This document shows, one piece after another, positions 7,666-13,867 of a stretch of DNA of 13,867 nt; position 1 is the first letter of the stretch, and each line of letters opens with the position of its first letter. Both the position numbers and the translations under genes were made by a program. The stretch comes from an uncultured Chloroflexota bacterium (GTDB lineage: Bacteria; Chloroflexota; Dehalococcoidia; SAR202; UBA11138): positions 1 to 13,867 of the forward strand of contig CAJWRP010000009.1 of the NCBI GenBank assembly GCA_913046025.1. The letters are read 5' to 3'. The notes under the pieces were generated by a model that was not told where the DNA came from, made no database searches, and saw nothing but the letters and a program-made list of their open reading frames with translations.

Positions 7666-9090
7666 CTAGCTTACTGGCGGCCTCTTCCCTAGGGCCGGCG
7701 AAACCGCTTCGTATGCACTGGAGGCCTGATAAAGCAGCTCCTCCTCAAAAGGGCGTCCTATCAGCTGAAGGCCGATGGGGAGACCCTGCTCAGAGAAGCC
7801 ACACGGTATGGATATGGCAGGCAATCCGGTTGAGTTACTCGGGCTGGTGCATCTCGCTGTCATGCCAGAGCCCGGCCCTCTCGAAGGATAGTCCACTCCA
7901 CCCAGCGTCACCGTATCCGAATCGATTCGCCACGCTGGCACAGGCCCCGTTGGGGTTGCCAGGAAGTCCACTTCTTGGAGGACACGGGCATACTCCTCCT
8001 TAATGATGCGTTGGACCTTCAAAGCCTTGGAGTAATCCGTGCCCAAAACAAACTGGCCTGCCAAGGCACGATAGAGCACTGTCGGTCCGTAGTCTTCTCG
8101 ATTGCTCCTGATGTAGGGCTCGTGGGTGACGACGCTGTCGGCCATGCCTGCGATGCGAAGGGCGCCTACATACTTCATGTTCGGCAGGGAAATCTCTATG
8201 ATTTCAACTCCCAGTTCCCCAAGAGCGTCAATTGCTTTCCGGACTGCTGTCTCTACCTCTGGATCGATCAGGTCGAAGTAATAGTCCTTGGGAACACCTA
8301 TCTTGAGTCCTCTAAGGTCGTGTCCCAGAGATGCTGAGAAGTCGGGAACAGGCACAGGCACCGTGCTGGGATCAAGTGGGTCGTAGCCCGCGATCACCTG
8401 GAGCATTATGGCGTTGTCTTGCACCGAGCGAGTCATGGGGCCGACGTGATCGCCGTTGAAGCTGGTGACCATCAGACCTCGTTGGCTTACGCGACCGTAG
8501 GTCTGCTTTATGCCAACCACGCCACAGCAGTGCGCCGGCCCACGGACCGAGCCTCCCAGGTCCGAGCCCAGCGACGCAAAGGTAACGCCCGCCGCGACGT
8601 TGGCTCCACCGCCGCCACTGGAACCGCCGGGAATGTAATCAAGGTTCCATGGATTGTGGACCGCGCCGTAGTGGATGTTGCTGGAGGTTGAGCCAGCTGC
8701 AAACTCCTCCATGTTTTCCTTGCCGAGGATGACCGCGCCGGCGTCTCTGCACCGGATGACGACGAAGGCATCATGATCTGGCACGTTGTTCGCCAGTACT
8801 TTGGTGCCAACAGTGCTGCGTATGCCTGCGGTTTCCAGATTGTCCTTGATGCCTACAGGTATCCCGTGCAACGGTCCGCGATATTCGCCTCGCATCAGTT
8901 CAGCCTCAAGCCGTTTCGCCTGATCACGAGCCTGGTCGTAGAGGATGGTAATGAATGAGTTCAGCTTGCTTTGAAGCCGGTCGGCCTTGGCAAGAGCGGC
9001 CTCGGTGACCTCAACAGGGGACACTTCTCTTGCTTTGATTTTGGGAGCAAGCTCGGCAATAGTGAGTTCCATAATATCGTCGTTAGGCAA
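7666..9090 (-). CDS. amidase-signature enzyme (GatA/AtzE-like, full length)
   Basis: A 474-residue amidase-signature hydrolase. Numbered from the chosen start, the triad is K82 (G-I-K-D-N), the cis-serine in G-G-S-S-G-G (155-160, S157/S158) and nucleophile S181 in G-S-D-L-G-G-S-V-R. Length and the G-I-P-V-G-I-K-D pattern fit the GatA/AtzE branch. The open frame extends to a GTG at 9112-9114, but I place the start at TTG 9088-9090. A perfect AAGGAGGTGA on the minus strand ends about six bases before it, whereas the GTG lies upstream of that site. With this start it overlaps the last eight bases of the small GatC/AtzG-like gene, a strong sign of translational coupling and of a two-subunit enzyme. 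The missing aminoacyl-tRNA context argues against a true GatCAB. It probably hydrolyses a small carboxamide or ureide product. Confidence 0.9.
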   Translation of the reverse strand: MPNDDIMELTIAELAPKIKAREVSPVEVTEAALAKADRLQSKLNSFITILYDQARDQAKRLEAELMRGEYRGPLHGIPVGIKDNLETAGIRSTVGTKVLANNVPDHDAFVVIRCRDAGAVILGKENMEEFAAGSTSSNIHYGAVHNPWNLDYIPGGSSGGGGANVAAGVTFASLGSDLGGSVRGPAHCCGVVGIKQTYGRVSQRGLMVTSFNGDHVGPMTRSVQDNAIMLQVIAGYDPLDPSTVPVPVPDFSASLGHDLRGLKIGVPKDYYFDLIDPEVETAVRKAIDALGELGVEIIEISLPNMKYVGALRIAGMADSVVTHEPYIRSNREDYGPTVLYRALAGQFVLGTDYSKALKVQRIIKEEYARVLQEVDFLATPTGPVPAWRIDSDTVTLGGVDYPSRGPGSGMTARCTSPSNSTGLPAISIPCGFSEQGLPIGLQLIGRPFEEELLYQASSAYEAVSPALGKRPPVS

Positions 9091-9283
9091 TTGCTTCACC
9101 TCCTTCTTTGGCACGAAGCAGTCGCGAGGACATCAGACCAGAGAGGTCCAGTTCTTTAAGGAGTTCTACCTCCGCCAAATAACTCTCCAGCTCGGGTCGA
9201 ACGAGTTCCAACTCCTCGTCTGATAATTCAAATCCCTTATAGTCGCGAATCATCGCCTTTAGTGTTTCCGTGGAAATGGTCAT
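9083..9283 (-). CDS. small GatC/AtzG-like amidase partner subunit
   Basis: A 66-residue acidic, mostly helical protein encoded directly upstream of, and overlapping, the amidase. Its centre reads G-F-E-L-S-D-E-E-L-E-L-V-R-P-E-L and then L-K-E-L-D-L-S-G. This is the two-helix pattern followed by a D-L/D-x-S turn seen in GatC and in AtzG, the short partner of the AtzE amidase. The usual GatC tail with R-x-D is absent; the C-terminus is basic then glycine/alanine-rich. ATG at 9281-9283 follows GGGAGG on the minus strand seven bases upstream. A candidate promoter lies at 9319-9347, so this is the likely first gene of the minus-strand cluster. A role as stabilising and substrate-tunnel-shaping subunit of the amidase is inferred from position, size and helix pattern. 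Confidence 0.75.
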   Translation of the reverse strand: MTISTETLKAMIRDYKGFELSDEELELVRPELESYLAEVELLKELDLSGLMSSRLLRAKEGGEAIA

Positions 9284-9318
9284 TTCTTAGCCTCCCAAGG
9301 GCGCCGGATCTTTCGTGG

Positions 9319-9347
9319 AGTTTATGATAGGGCCGATTACAAATCAA
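9319..9347 (-). promoter_or_regulatory. candidate promoter of the minus-strand amidase cluster
   Basis: On the minus strand TTGATT (9342-9347) is separated by 17 bases from TAAACT (9319-9324), about 36 bases before the ATG at 9283. Both boxes are imperfect, but spacing and position fit a sigma70-type promoter for the first gene of the cluster. Confidence 0.35.
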
Positions 9348-9389
9348 ACTACACTGTTAAGTTCGTCCTGTCAGTGGTTGGCGTGAGTA

Positions 9390-9418
9390 TTGAAGACGAA
9401 CGGCCTTGCGGATACAAT
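9390..9418 (+). promoter_or_regulatory. candidate promoter of the epimerase gene
   Basis: TTGAAG (9390-9395) and TACAAT (9413-9418) are 17 bases apart, giving a leader of about 75 bases before the TTG start at 9499. Together with the divergent candidate at 9319-9347 it makes the 215-base gap a plausible bidirectional promoter region. Confidence 0.4.
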
Positions 9419-9498
9419 CCTCGTGATAACTGGCCTTCTGGGAAAGGCTTCTCTGGATCGAAGTCTGAATTAACCATGAGATTTAAGGGGAGGGAACC

Positions 9499-10461
9499 TT
9501 GGTAACGCTGGTAACTGGTGGAACAGGCTTCGTTGGGAGCAATATCGTCAAGGCACTTGCGATTAAGGGCCATAGCATAGTTTGCCTGGACATCGCGGCA
9601 CCTAACGCTATGGTCACGGCCTATCTTGAACCCTGGAAGTCGCAGGTGAGCTTCGTTCAAGGCGATGTATTGAATCAAGAGGATATTGAGCGGGCTGCAA
9701 GAACAGGTGTCGACAGAATCGTGCATGCTGCGGTCTTCACGGGCATCATTCCCGAGATAGAGAAGTCACGAAGCCGCTCCATTGTGGACATCAATCTGAT
9801 GGGCACGACAAACATGCTGGAGCTGGCGAGCAGGCTGTCGGTCGACCGCTTCCTCTACGTTAGCTCAGGTTCAGTTTATGGTGACGGGCCCGACCTGCAC
9901 GAGATTCTGTCTGAGGACACCCAGCCGGAGCCTCGCAGTCTCTACGCGATCGGAAAATATACCAGCGAGTTGCTTACCCGCCGGTACGGAGAATTACATG
10001 ATTTCCAAACTGTCAGTGTGCGTCTGGGCACACCTTATGGCCCCATGGAACGGATTACCGGTCATAGGGAAAACCAGTCCCTATTAAAGGAATGGACGGC
10101 CAACATTATCAAGGGCGAGCCAATTGAAGTCGGCGACAGGGAAGAGAGGCGCACCTTCACCTATGTGACAGACATCGCTGACGGAGTGGCCGCCGTACTG
10201 GACGCCCCTAAGCTTTCGTATGACCTTTACAACAACTCCTCCGCAGATTGGACCTCCATGGCCGAAGTAATCACTGTGTTGCAGGAATTGCGTCCCGACC
10301 TCAGCACCACTGATGTTGCGCACCGGGAGTTGTCCGGCAGGGCCAGTAAGATGGACGCAACCAGGATGGAACAGGACCTGGGCTTCGCTGCCAAGTACGG
10401 ACTTGCCGCTGGTTTACAGGACTACCTTGCATGGCGGGAGGCATCCAGCTTTATCGAATAG
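9499..10461 (+). CDS. NAD-dependent epimerase/dehydratase (extended SDR)
   Basis: A 320-residue Rossmann-fold oxidoreductase of the extended short-chain dehydrogenase group, typically acting on nucleotide sugars or related ketone/alcohol pairs. The dinucleotide loop T-G-G-T-G-F-V-G is at residues 6-13, and D31 at the end of strand 2 favours NAD over NADP. S123/S124 in V-S-S-G-S-V-Y-G and Y149-x-x-x-K153 (Y-A-I-G-K) complete the catalytic set. R-R-T-F-T-Y-V-T-D (217-225) is the conserved substrate-binding segment. The start is TTG at 9499, chosen for the GGGGAGG immediately upstream; ATG at 9476 is in a different frame. It is divergent from the amidase cluster and followed after 19 bases by a Pro/Thr-rich protein. 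No sugar-pathway genes are nearby, so the substrate is open. Confidence 0.88.
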   Translation: MVTLVTGGTGFVGSNIVKALAIKGHSIVCLDIAAPNAMVTAYLEPWKSQVSFVQGDVLNQEDIERAARTGVDRIVHAAVFTGIIPEIEKSRSRSIVDINLMGTTNMLELASRLSVDRFLYVSSGSVYGDGPDLHEILSEDTQPEPRSLYAIGKYTSELLTRRYGELHDFQTVSVRLGTPYGPMERITGHRENQSLLKEWTANIIKGEPIEVGDREERRTFTYVTDIADGVAAVLDAPKLSYDLYNNSSADWTSMAEVITVLQELRPDLSTTDVAHRELSGRASKMDATRMEQDLGFAAKYGLAAGLQDYLAWREASSFIE

Positions 10462-10480
10462 GGTATCCCAGATAGCAACG

Positions 10481-10942
10481 ATGGGAGAAGACCATTCGTC
10501 TGATGAGTCGCCAATCGGTGAGAATGAACCTACAGTCACGCACACACCGACTGTTGAGCCGACAGCGACGCCAGTGGTTGCATTGCCACCGACGCTAACT
10601 CTGGTAACCACTCCAACGGTGCCTTCGTCCGCGGTGCCAACGCCAATGGCAAGACTGCCACGCATCTTCACCTCTTCACCCATGGTGCCCACGCCAACTG
10701 TAGAACCGGGCCCCATGTCGTCGCCTTCGCCCGTAGTGTCAGTGCCAACTGAAGACTCGTTTATTTCGATGGGGCCTGAGCCGCCTGACACAAACCTGGG
10801 GTCTGACCCGGACGACGGTGGAACAATTGTTGCAATAAGCATACCTCTCGGCGTCTGGTTACTCATAGTCGGAATTGCGATTGCCGCCGAATTTGGGGTG
10901 GTGTTCCAGGGCCTTCGCATTAGGCGCGTTAACTCAGAGTAG
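10481..10942 (+). CDS. Pro/Thr-rich linker protein with one C-terminal membrane segment (hypothetical)
   Basis: I do not recognise a family. From the ATG at 10481 the product is 153 residues. Residues 18-91 form a low-complexity stretch rich in Pro, Thr, Val and Ser with repeated P-T-x-x-P units. Then comes an acidic linker (92-113), one hydrophobic segment (about 114-142) and a short basic tail with R-I-R-R. This layout matches the C-terminal end of a surface protein: extracellular linker, membrane anchor, cytoplasmic basic tail. There is however no signal peptide and no globular domain in front, and no clear ribosome binding site. It may be the remnant of a larger exported protein, or an N-out protein inserted by its single helix. 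The frame stays open upstream into the epimerase gene, to an ATG at 10313 that is unlikely to be used. Confidence 0.5.
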   Translation: MGEDHSSDESPIGENEPTVTHTPTVEPTATPVVALPPTLTLVTTPTVPSSAVPTPMARLPRIFTSSPMVPTPTVEPGPMSSPSPVVSVPTEDSFISMGPEPPDTNLGSDPDDGGTIVAISIPLGVWLLIVGIAIAAEFGVVFQGLRIRRVNSE

Positions 10943-11224
10943 ACTGAGCAGTTAGATAGGGAATAGCTTTTAGATTGCGGACCTCGATAGCCCGAAGGAG
11001 GTGAATGGAAATTTAAGTCCATATGGCTGAAGACCCTGGTTGTTTTGGTATTAATTTCGTACCAACGAAGAAAAGTAAGGCGTTAATCTGGTGTAATATG
11101 ACTGCGTTGGAATCTTGACCTGTCGCGATTCCTATTATGCCCACCTCTTTTACGTGAACAGCATCAAATGAACGGTTCTGGTGCTGGTTGTGTATGATGA
11201 GATTTACACCAGAGGAGAATCCAA
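10943..11224 (+). other. 282-base leader/intergenic region before the selenoprotein gene
   Basis: No convincing gene. It holds a perfect AAGGAGGTGA directly before an ATG at 11003 that opens only a three-codon frame (M-E-I-stop). A 31-codon frame from ATG 11023 to 11118 has no ribosome binding site of its own. A six-base inverted repeat TTGGTA/TACCAA lies at 11045-11050 and 11060-11065. A possible -10 (TATGAT, 11193-11198) lies about 30 bases before the selenoprotein start, without a good -35. The region probably holds the promoter and leader of the selenoprotein gene. Confidence 0.3.
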
Positions 11225-12457
11225 ATGGTCCGACTGAGTCAGTTGCCGGAGGGTTCCCGTACGAGCCTCCTCAACCTAGAATGCCCTGTATTTGAGGGCC
11301 GCCCTTGGGTCGGGGGACCTCCGTTGGTCCAGCGACGAGTGGCTATCATATCGACCGCAGGCTTGCACTTGCGGAACGACCGTCCTTTCATGTTCGGTGG
11401 AGCCAGTGCCGTGAATATGCCTGGGGATTACCGGGTGATTCCTGGGGACACAGATGCCAACGACCTCGTGATGAGCCACATATCAACCAACTACGATCGC
11501 AGCGGTTTCCAGAAAGACTGGAATGTAGTTTTCCCACTGGATCGACTTCGAGAACTGGCCGAAAGGGGCGTTATCAGTAGTGTTGCAGATTATCATTACT
11601 CGTTTATGGGTGCCACAACTCCGCAACTTATGGAGACTGCAGCGCGGACCCTGGCGGGTCTTCTCAAAGGGGATGGTGTTACCGCCGTTCTACTGGTCCC
11701 TGTCTGACCGAACTGCACGCGCGCCGTTGGCGGGCTTGCACATTACATAGAAGAAGAGGGCGTCCCCACCACTCAAATCAGCTTGATACGAGAGCATACA
11801 GAGAAGATCAAGCCTCCCCGGGCGTTGTGGGTGCCTTTTGAACTGGGTCGACCCATTGGAGTGCCCGGCGACTCTGATTTTCAAAATAGGGTGATTGCTG
11901 CCGCTCTGGAACTCCTGGATGCTCCTAGCGGGCCTGTGCTTCAGGACTACCTGGAAGAGGCACCGTCTGTGGAAGGACCTGCAGCCCTTGTATGCCCTGT
12001 GAGTTTCTCTTTGCCGGAATCTGACATGAGTGACTCGGCGATGCTGACGGCGAAACTTCTCGAAGAGATAGCCCTGATGCGCCCGTGGTACGACCGTTCT
12101 GTGGACAACCGCAAACGAACCACAGTTGGCTCCAGTGGTATGGCGCTGGAATCAATGGCTCCGTTCGTGGGTGAATTCCTAGACGGCGGCATACCTGAAT
12201 CAAAGGGTGATGTAAAGTCGCCCTCCCTCTTCAAGCTGGTAATAGAAGACCTGAAAGCATACTACTTCGAGGCCGCTACAGCCCAACCAGGTCAAGAGGA
12301 GGCCGACTCGAAGATGCTTACGGCATGGTTCTATCGGGAAACGGTAGCTGGAAGTGTTCTGTTCGCTGTCGGGGACGCTCACAAGGACACGCAAGACAAG
12401 TCGATGCGTCTGGTGGTAAACACCTTGCTTATACCCCGGTCCCAAAGACTAAACTAG
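11225..12457 (+). CDS. GRDB-family (glycine/sarcosine/betaine reductase selenoprotein B-like) selenoprotein with in-frame TGA = Sec161
   Basis: Two open frames, 11225-11704 and 11708-12457, are in the same reading frame and separated only by TGA at 11705-11707. Read through, they give 410 residues of continuous family-like sequence. Before the TGA come S-T-A-G-L-H-L-R (43-50), S-H-I-S-T-N-Y-D-R (84-92), V-F-P-L-D-R-L-R-E-L (102-111) and S-F-M-G (126-129). After it come E-K-I-K-P-P-R-A and W-V-P-F-E-L-G-R-P. The join reads V-P-V-U-P-N-C-T-R, a U-x-x-C redox motif (U161, C164). A hairpin suiting a bacterial SECIS starts seven bases past the TGA. ATG 11225 follows AGAGGAG. Known relatives reductively cleave C-N bonds of glycine, betaine, sarcosine or D-proline with thiol donors, but no GrdA/C/D partners are here, so the reaction is unknown. 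TGA ends other genes in this window. A nonsense mutation is the alternative; frame conservation argues against it. Confidence 0.85.
11714..11740 (+). promoter_or_regulatory. putative bacterial SECIS hairpin for the TGA at 11705
   Basis: Bases 11714-11725 pair with 11729-11740: ten Watson-Crick pairs and two mismatches around a GTT apical loop at 11726-11728. The stem begins seven bases and the loop lies 19-21 bases after the TGA. In the E. coli fdhF SECIS the SelB-binding apical loop, with its essential G-U, is at the same distance from its UGA. The inner four pairs are all G-C. The element lies within the coding sequence, as in other bacterial selenoprotein genes. The loop is small (three bases unless the top pair opens), and SelB binding is inferred, not shown. 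Confidence 0.65.
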
Positions 12458-12483
12458 CGACGAAATGCCCGAAGGCTGTTCTG

Positions 12484-12526
12484 AGAGGGGCAGGTCGTTG
12501 CAGGTGGTTACGCGGTTTACCCCTCT
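12484..12526 (+). terminator. possible terminator-like inverted repeat after the selenoprotein gene
   Basis: AGAGGGG (12484-12490) and CCCCTCT (12520-12526) form a perfect seven-pair stem enclosing 29 bases, about 27 bases past the selenoprotein stop. There is no U-tract and the loop is long, so termination is only possible. Confidence 0.25.
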
Positions 12527-12699
12527 CCAAGTGAGGTGGGGGTGCAGTGTATTATTGGCAGCAATAACTACGGGGCGGCGTGAAGACGATCACCTTTCCA
12601 CCCTGGGGGTTGCCAAGGGGCTGCCAGTGCAGCGTCCGTCATAGAGGGGAACCTGACGACCGAGTTTAACCAATTCGCGCCCGCAGGTGTAAGTGGCAT

Positions 12700-12738
12700 G
12701 CACATCGAAGGACGTCGAGACGACGATTGTCGATGTGC
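12700..12738. repeat. nested inverted repeat (39-base hairpin)
   Basis: GCACATCGA (12700-12708) and TCGATGTGC (12730-12738) are perfect nine-base arms. Inside, CGTCG (12713-12717) and CGACG (12721-12725) form a second five-pair stem with an AGA loop, separated from the outer stem by a four-by-four internal loop. The element lies in the gene-poor stretch, away from any confident gene end. Its function is unknown: a structured RNA, a protein-binding site or chance are all possible. Confidence 0.5.
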
Positions 12739-13150
12739 CGGGTAGGTCTCGCCACCGAGACCAACTGTACCACCGTACATAAGGATGACGGTTGGACTAT
12801 GGCTTGCTAGTTGGCTTTCCACGGGTGCGAACAACGCTAACAAACCAGACCTCACTGCAATACTCCTCGTCTTCATTATGGGTGATCGATTCGAAACTCA
12901 GTTCACCGAGCTTGATATCAGTCTGGAGGCTCCACCCTTTAACAGACTCCGATATGTCGGAAGGGAGTTTAGTTGGAAATCAGGGCCGGTGCGGGTTATA
13001 AGGTCTGACCACGCCCGTTCTCGTTATTCTGCATCATAGTAAATTAAGGGATTGTAACTATCAGGGATAAATGAAAGATTAACAGGTAACGTGTCTAGAA
13101 TCTGGGAACGGAATCGCCGTAATGTACTTCTTGCCTAATGGCGAATGTGC

Positions 13151-13867
13151 TTACAGGAGACCACCTTCCTGGAAAATGGCGATCTGCTTTTGGAAGACCT
13201 GGATGCGATGACGGGCAGTCTCTACCACAAAGACTCTTCCCTCCTTATCGACTTCTACCGCGATCGGTCCTTGGAACGCTTTCTCTTGTTCGCGTAGCCC
13301 TTGAGCTATCTCTCTGCCTCTCACGGCTATTGGGTCAATCTCCACGCGTTCCTTCCCCCACTTAGACAGGGTTGCCTCTCCGGCCAGCTTTGTGATGAAT
13401 TTACCGTCCGCATCAAATACTTGCAGCCGGTCGTTTTTGAAGTCGGTTACGTAAATGATTCCGTCCTTATCGACCGCTACTGCAGTGGGCCGGTCAAACT
13501 CTCCGTCATTCTGCCCAGACTTTCCAAAGCTCATTATGAACCTGCCGTCAGGGGCGAACTTTTGGATGCGGTCGTTGCGCCAGTCAGCCACATACACGTC
13601 CCCGCTACCATCAATCTCTATGCCCCAGGGATAGTTGAACTCGCCGTCACTGTCGCCGCTTTGGCCCCAATTGAACAAAAAGTTGCCCTCTTTGGTGAAG
13701 ACCTGCACGCGGTGATTTCGGCTGTCCACCAGGTATAGGTTGTCATCCTTGTCGAAGGCCAGCCCCGAGGGTCGGTCAATCTCGCCGTCGCCATCGCCAG
13801 GTGTACCCCATTTCCCAACCCATTCTCCATCTTTTGTAAAGATCGAGATTCTGTTTAGCCACTCGTC
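13151..13867 (-). CDS. NHL-repeat beta-propeller protein (partial, 5' end beyond the right edge)
   Basis: The frame runs from the window edge (D-E-W-L-N at 13867) to TAA at 13151-13153, giving the last 238 residues; the internal ATG near 13729 is not the start. Five NHL units are visible, each ending in a pattern such as Y-V-A-D-W-R-N-D-R-I-Q-K-F-A-P-D-G. They start near residues 5, 45, 91, 138 and 211, with G-E-F-x-x-P turns between them. Residues 162-200 form an insert rich in charged residues between the fourth and fifth units. Such propellers act as ligand- or protein-binding scaffolds or, in some relatives, as lyases; no enzymatic residues can be asserted here. Any signal peptide would be outside the window. 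It is on the same strand as the probable propeller gene at the left edge. Confidence 0.9.
   Translation of the reverse strand, partial: DEWLNRISIFTKDGEWVGKWGTPGDGDGEIDRPSGLAFDKDDNLYLVDSRNHRVQVFTKEGNFLFNWGQSGDSDGEFNYPWGIEIDGSGDVYVADWRNDRIQKFAPDGRFIMSFGKSGQNDGEFDRPTAVAVDKDGIIYVTDFKNDRLQVFDADGKFITKLAGEATLSKWGKERVEIDPIAVRGREIAQGLREQEKAFQGPIAVEVDKEGRVFVVETARHRIQVFQKQIAIFQEGGLL

Larger units (their letters stand above)
12458..13150. other. gene-poor region with broken open frames and hairpins
   Basis: About 690 bases without an intact gene I can support. On the minus strand one frame reads protein-like for roughly 150 codons (about 13030 to 12600) but contains an in-frame TGA and TAG. It includes the segments S-E-S-V-K-G-W-S-L-Q-T-D-I-K-L-G-E-L and I-V-V-S-T-S-F-D-V-H-A-T-Y-T-C-G-R-E-L. 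A neighbouring minus frame (12876-12568) carries S-P-T-V-I-L-M-Y-G-G-T-V-G-L-G-G. This may be a decayed gene with frameshifts, but I recognise no family. Plus-strand frames here lack ribosome binding sites. Inverted repeats lie at 12484-12526 and 12700-12738. The 110 bases before 13150 show nothing further. Confidence 0.35.

Noticed and set aside
9290..9504. Long plus-strand frame before the epimerase, ending in TAA at 9502-9504
   Set aside because: It has no early start codon or ribosome binding site, runs antisense into the GatC/AtzG-like gene, and resembles no family I know.
9349..9726. Minus-strand 125-codon frame over the start of the epimerase
   Set aside because: It overlaps well-supported epimerase coding sequence and its candidate promoter, and shows no family features.
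10414..11022. Minus-strand 202-codon frame rich in Gly/Val/Thr
   Set aside because: It is the antisense of the Pro/Thr-rich plus-strand gene; low-complexity repeats on one strand keep the opposite strand open.
11783..12457. Independent gene starting at TTG 11783 (224 codons)
   Set aside because: It has no ribosome binding site, continues in the same frame from 11708, and its sequence completes the GRDB-family protein begun at 11225. It is the C-terminal part after the selenocysteine codon.
12785..13039. Plus-strand 84-codon frame
   Set aside because: No ribosome binding site and no recognisable features; the minus strand here is at least as protein-like, so neither is called a gene.
1..13867. 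Reassigned genetic code (TGA read generally as an amino acid)
   Set aside because: TGA ends the hydantoinase and MmgE/PrpD genes at plausible C-termini, so TGA at 11705 is a local recoding event.
1..13867. CRISPR array, transposase, tRNA or rRNA genes
   Set aside because: No spaced direct repeats, transposase-like frames, or tRNA/rRNA sequence patterns were seen.

Overview
The window reads as a catabolic and accessory segment of a bacterial chromosome with mid-range GC. The gene content suggests an uncultured Chloroflexota of the SAR202/Dehalococcoidia type: several amidohydrolase-superfamily and amidase-signature enzymes, an MmgE/PrpD protein, free-standing NHL beta-propeller proteins, and a stand-alone member of the glycine/sarcosine/betaine reductase selenoprotein B (GRDB) family. 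That placement is inference from gene style; no marker gene is present.

Left part (1-3789). The first 50 bases are the start of a minus-strand protein resembling the N-termini of NHL propeller proteins, with its own candidate promoter. Next comes a minus-strand hydantoinase/dihydropyrimidinase with all six metal ligands. It is divergent from a plus-strand MFS transporter, whose recognisable N-terminus starts upstream of any usable start codon. The MFS gene converges on a minus-strand nitroreductase.

Central minus-strand cluster (3145-9283). In transcription order it encodes a small GatC/AtzG-like protein, an amidase whose TTG start overlaps that small gene, an Amidohydro_2 protein with an altered metal motif, a second amidase, an MmgE/PrpD protein and the nitroreductase. 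Spacings are mostly 57 bases or less, apart from 99 bases before the PrpD gene. With the hydantoinase and transporter this looks like uptake and stepwise hydrolysis of cyclic ureides, amides or related N-containing compounds. The real substrate cannot be read from sequence.

Right part (9499-13867). A plus-strand NAD-dependent epimerase is followed by a Pro/Thr-rich single-membrane-segment protein. Then comes the most notable gene, at 11225-12457. It appears as two open frames split by one TGA at 11705-11707. The frames are the same, and translated through TGA they give one 410-residue GRDB-family protein with a U-x-x-C motif (Sec161-Cys164). A hairpin with a GTT apical loop 19-21 bases after the TGA fits a bacterial SECIS element. 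Other genes here use TGA as a normal stop, so this is local recoding to selenocysteine rather than a changed genetic code. About 690 bases after it hold no intact gene, only broken frames and hairpins. The window ends inside a minus-strand NHL-repeat protein.
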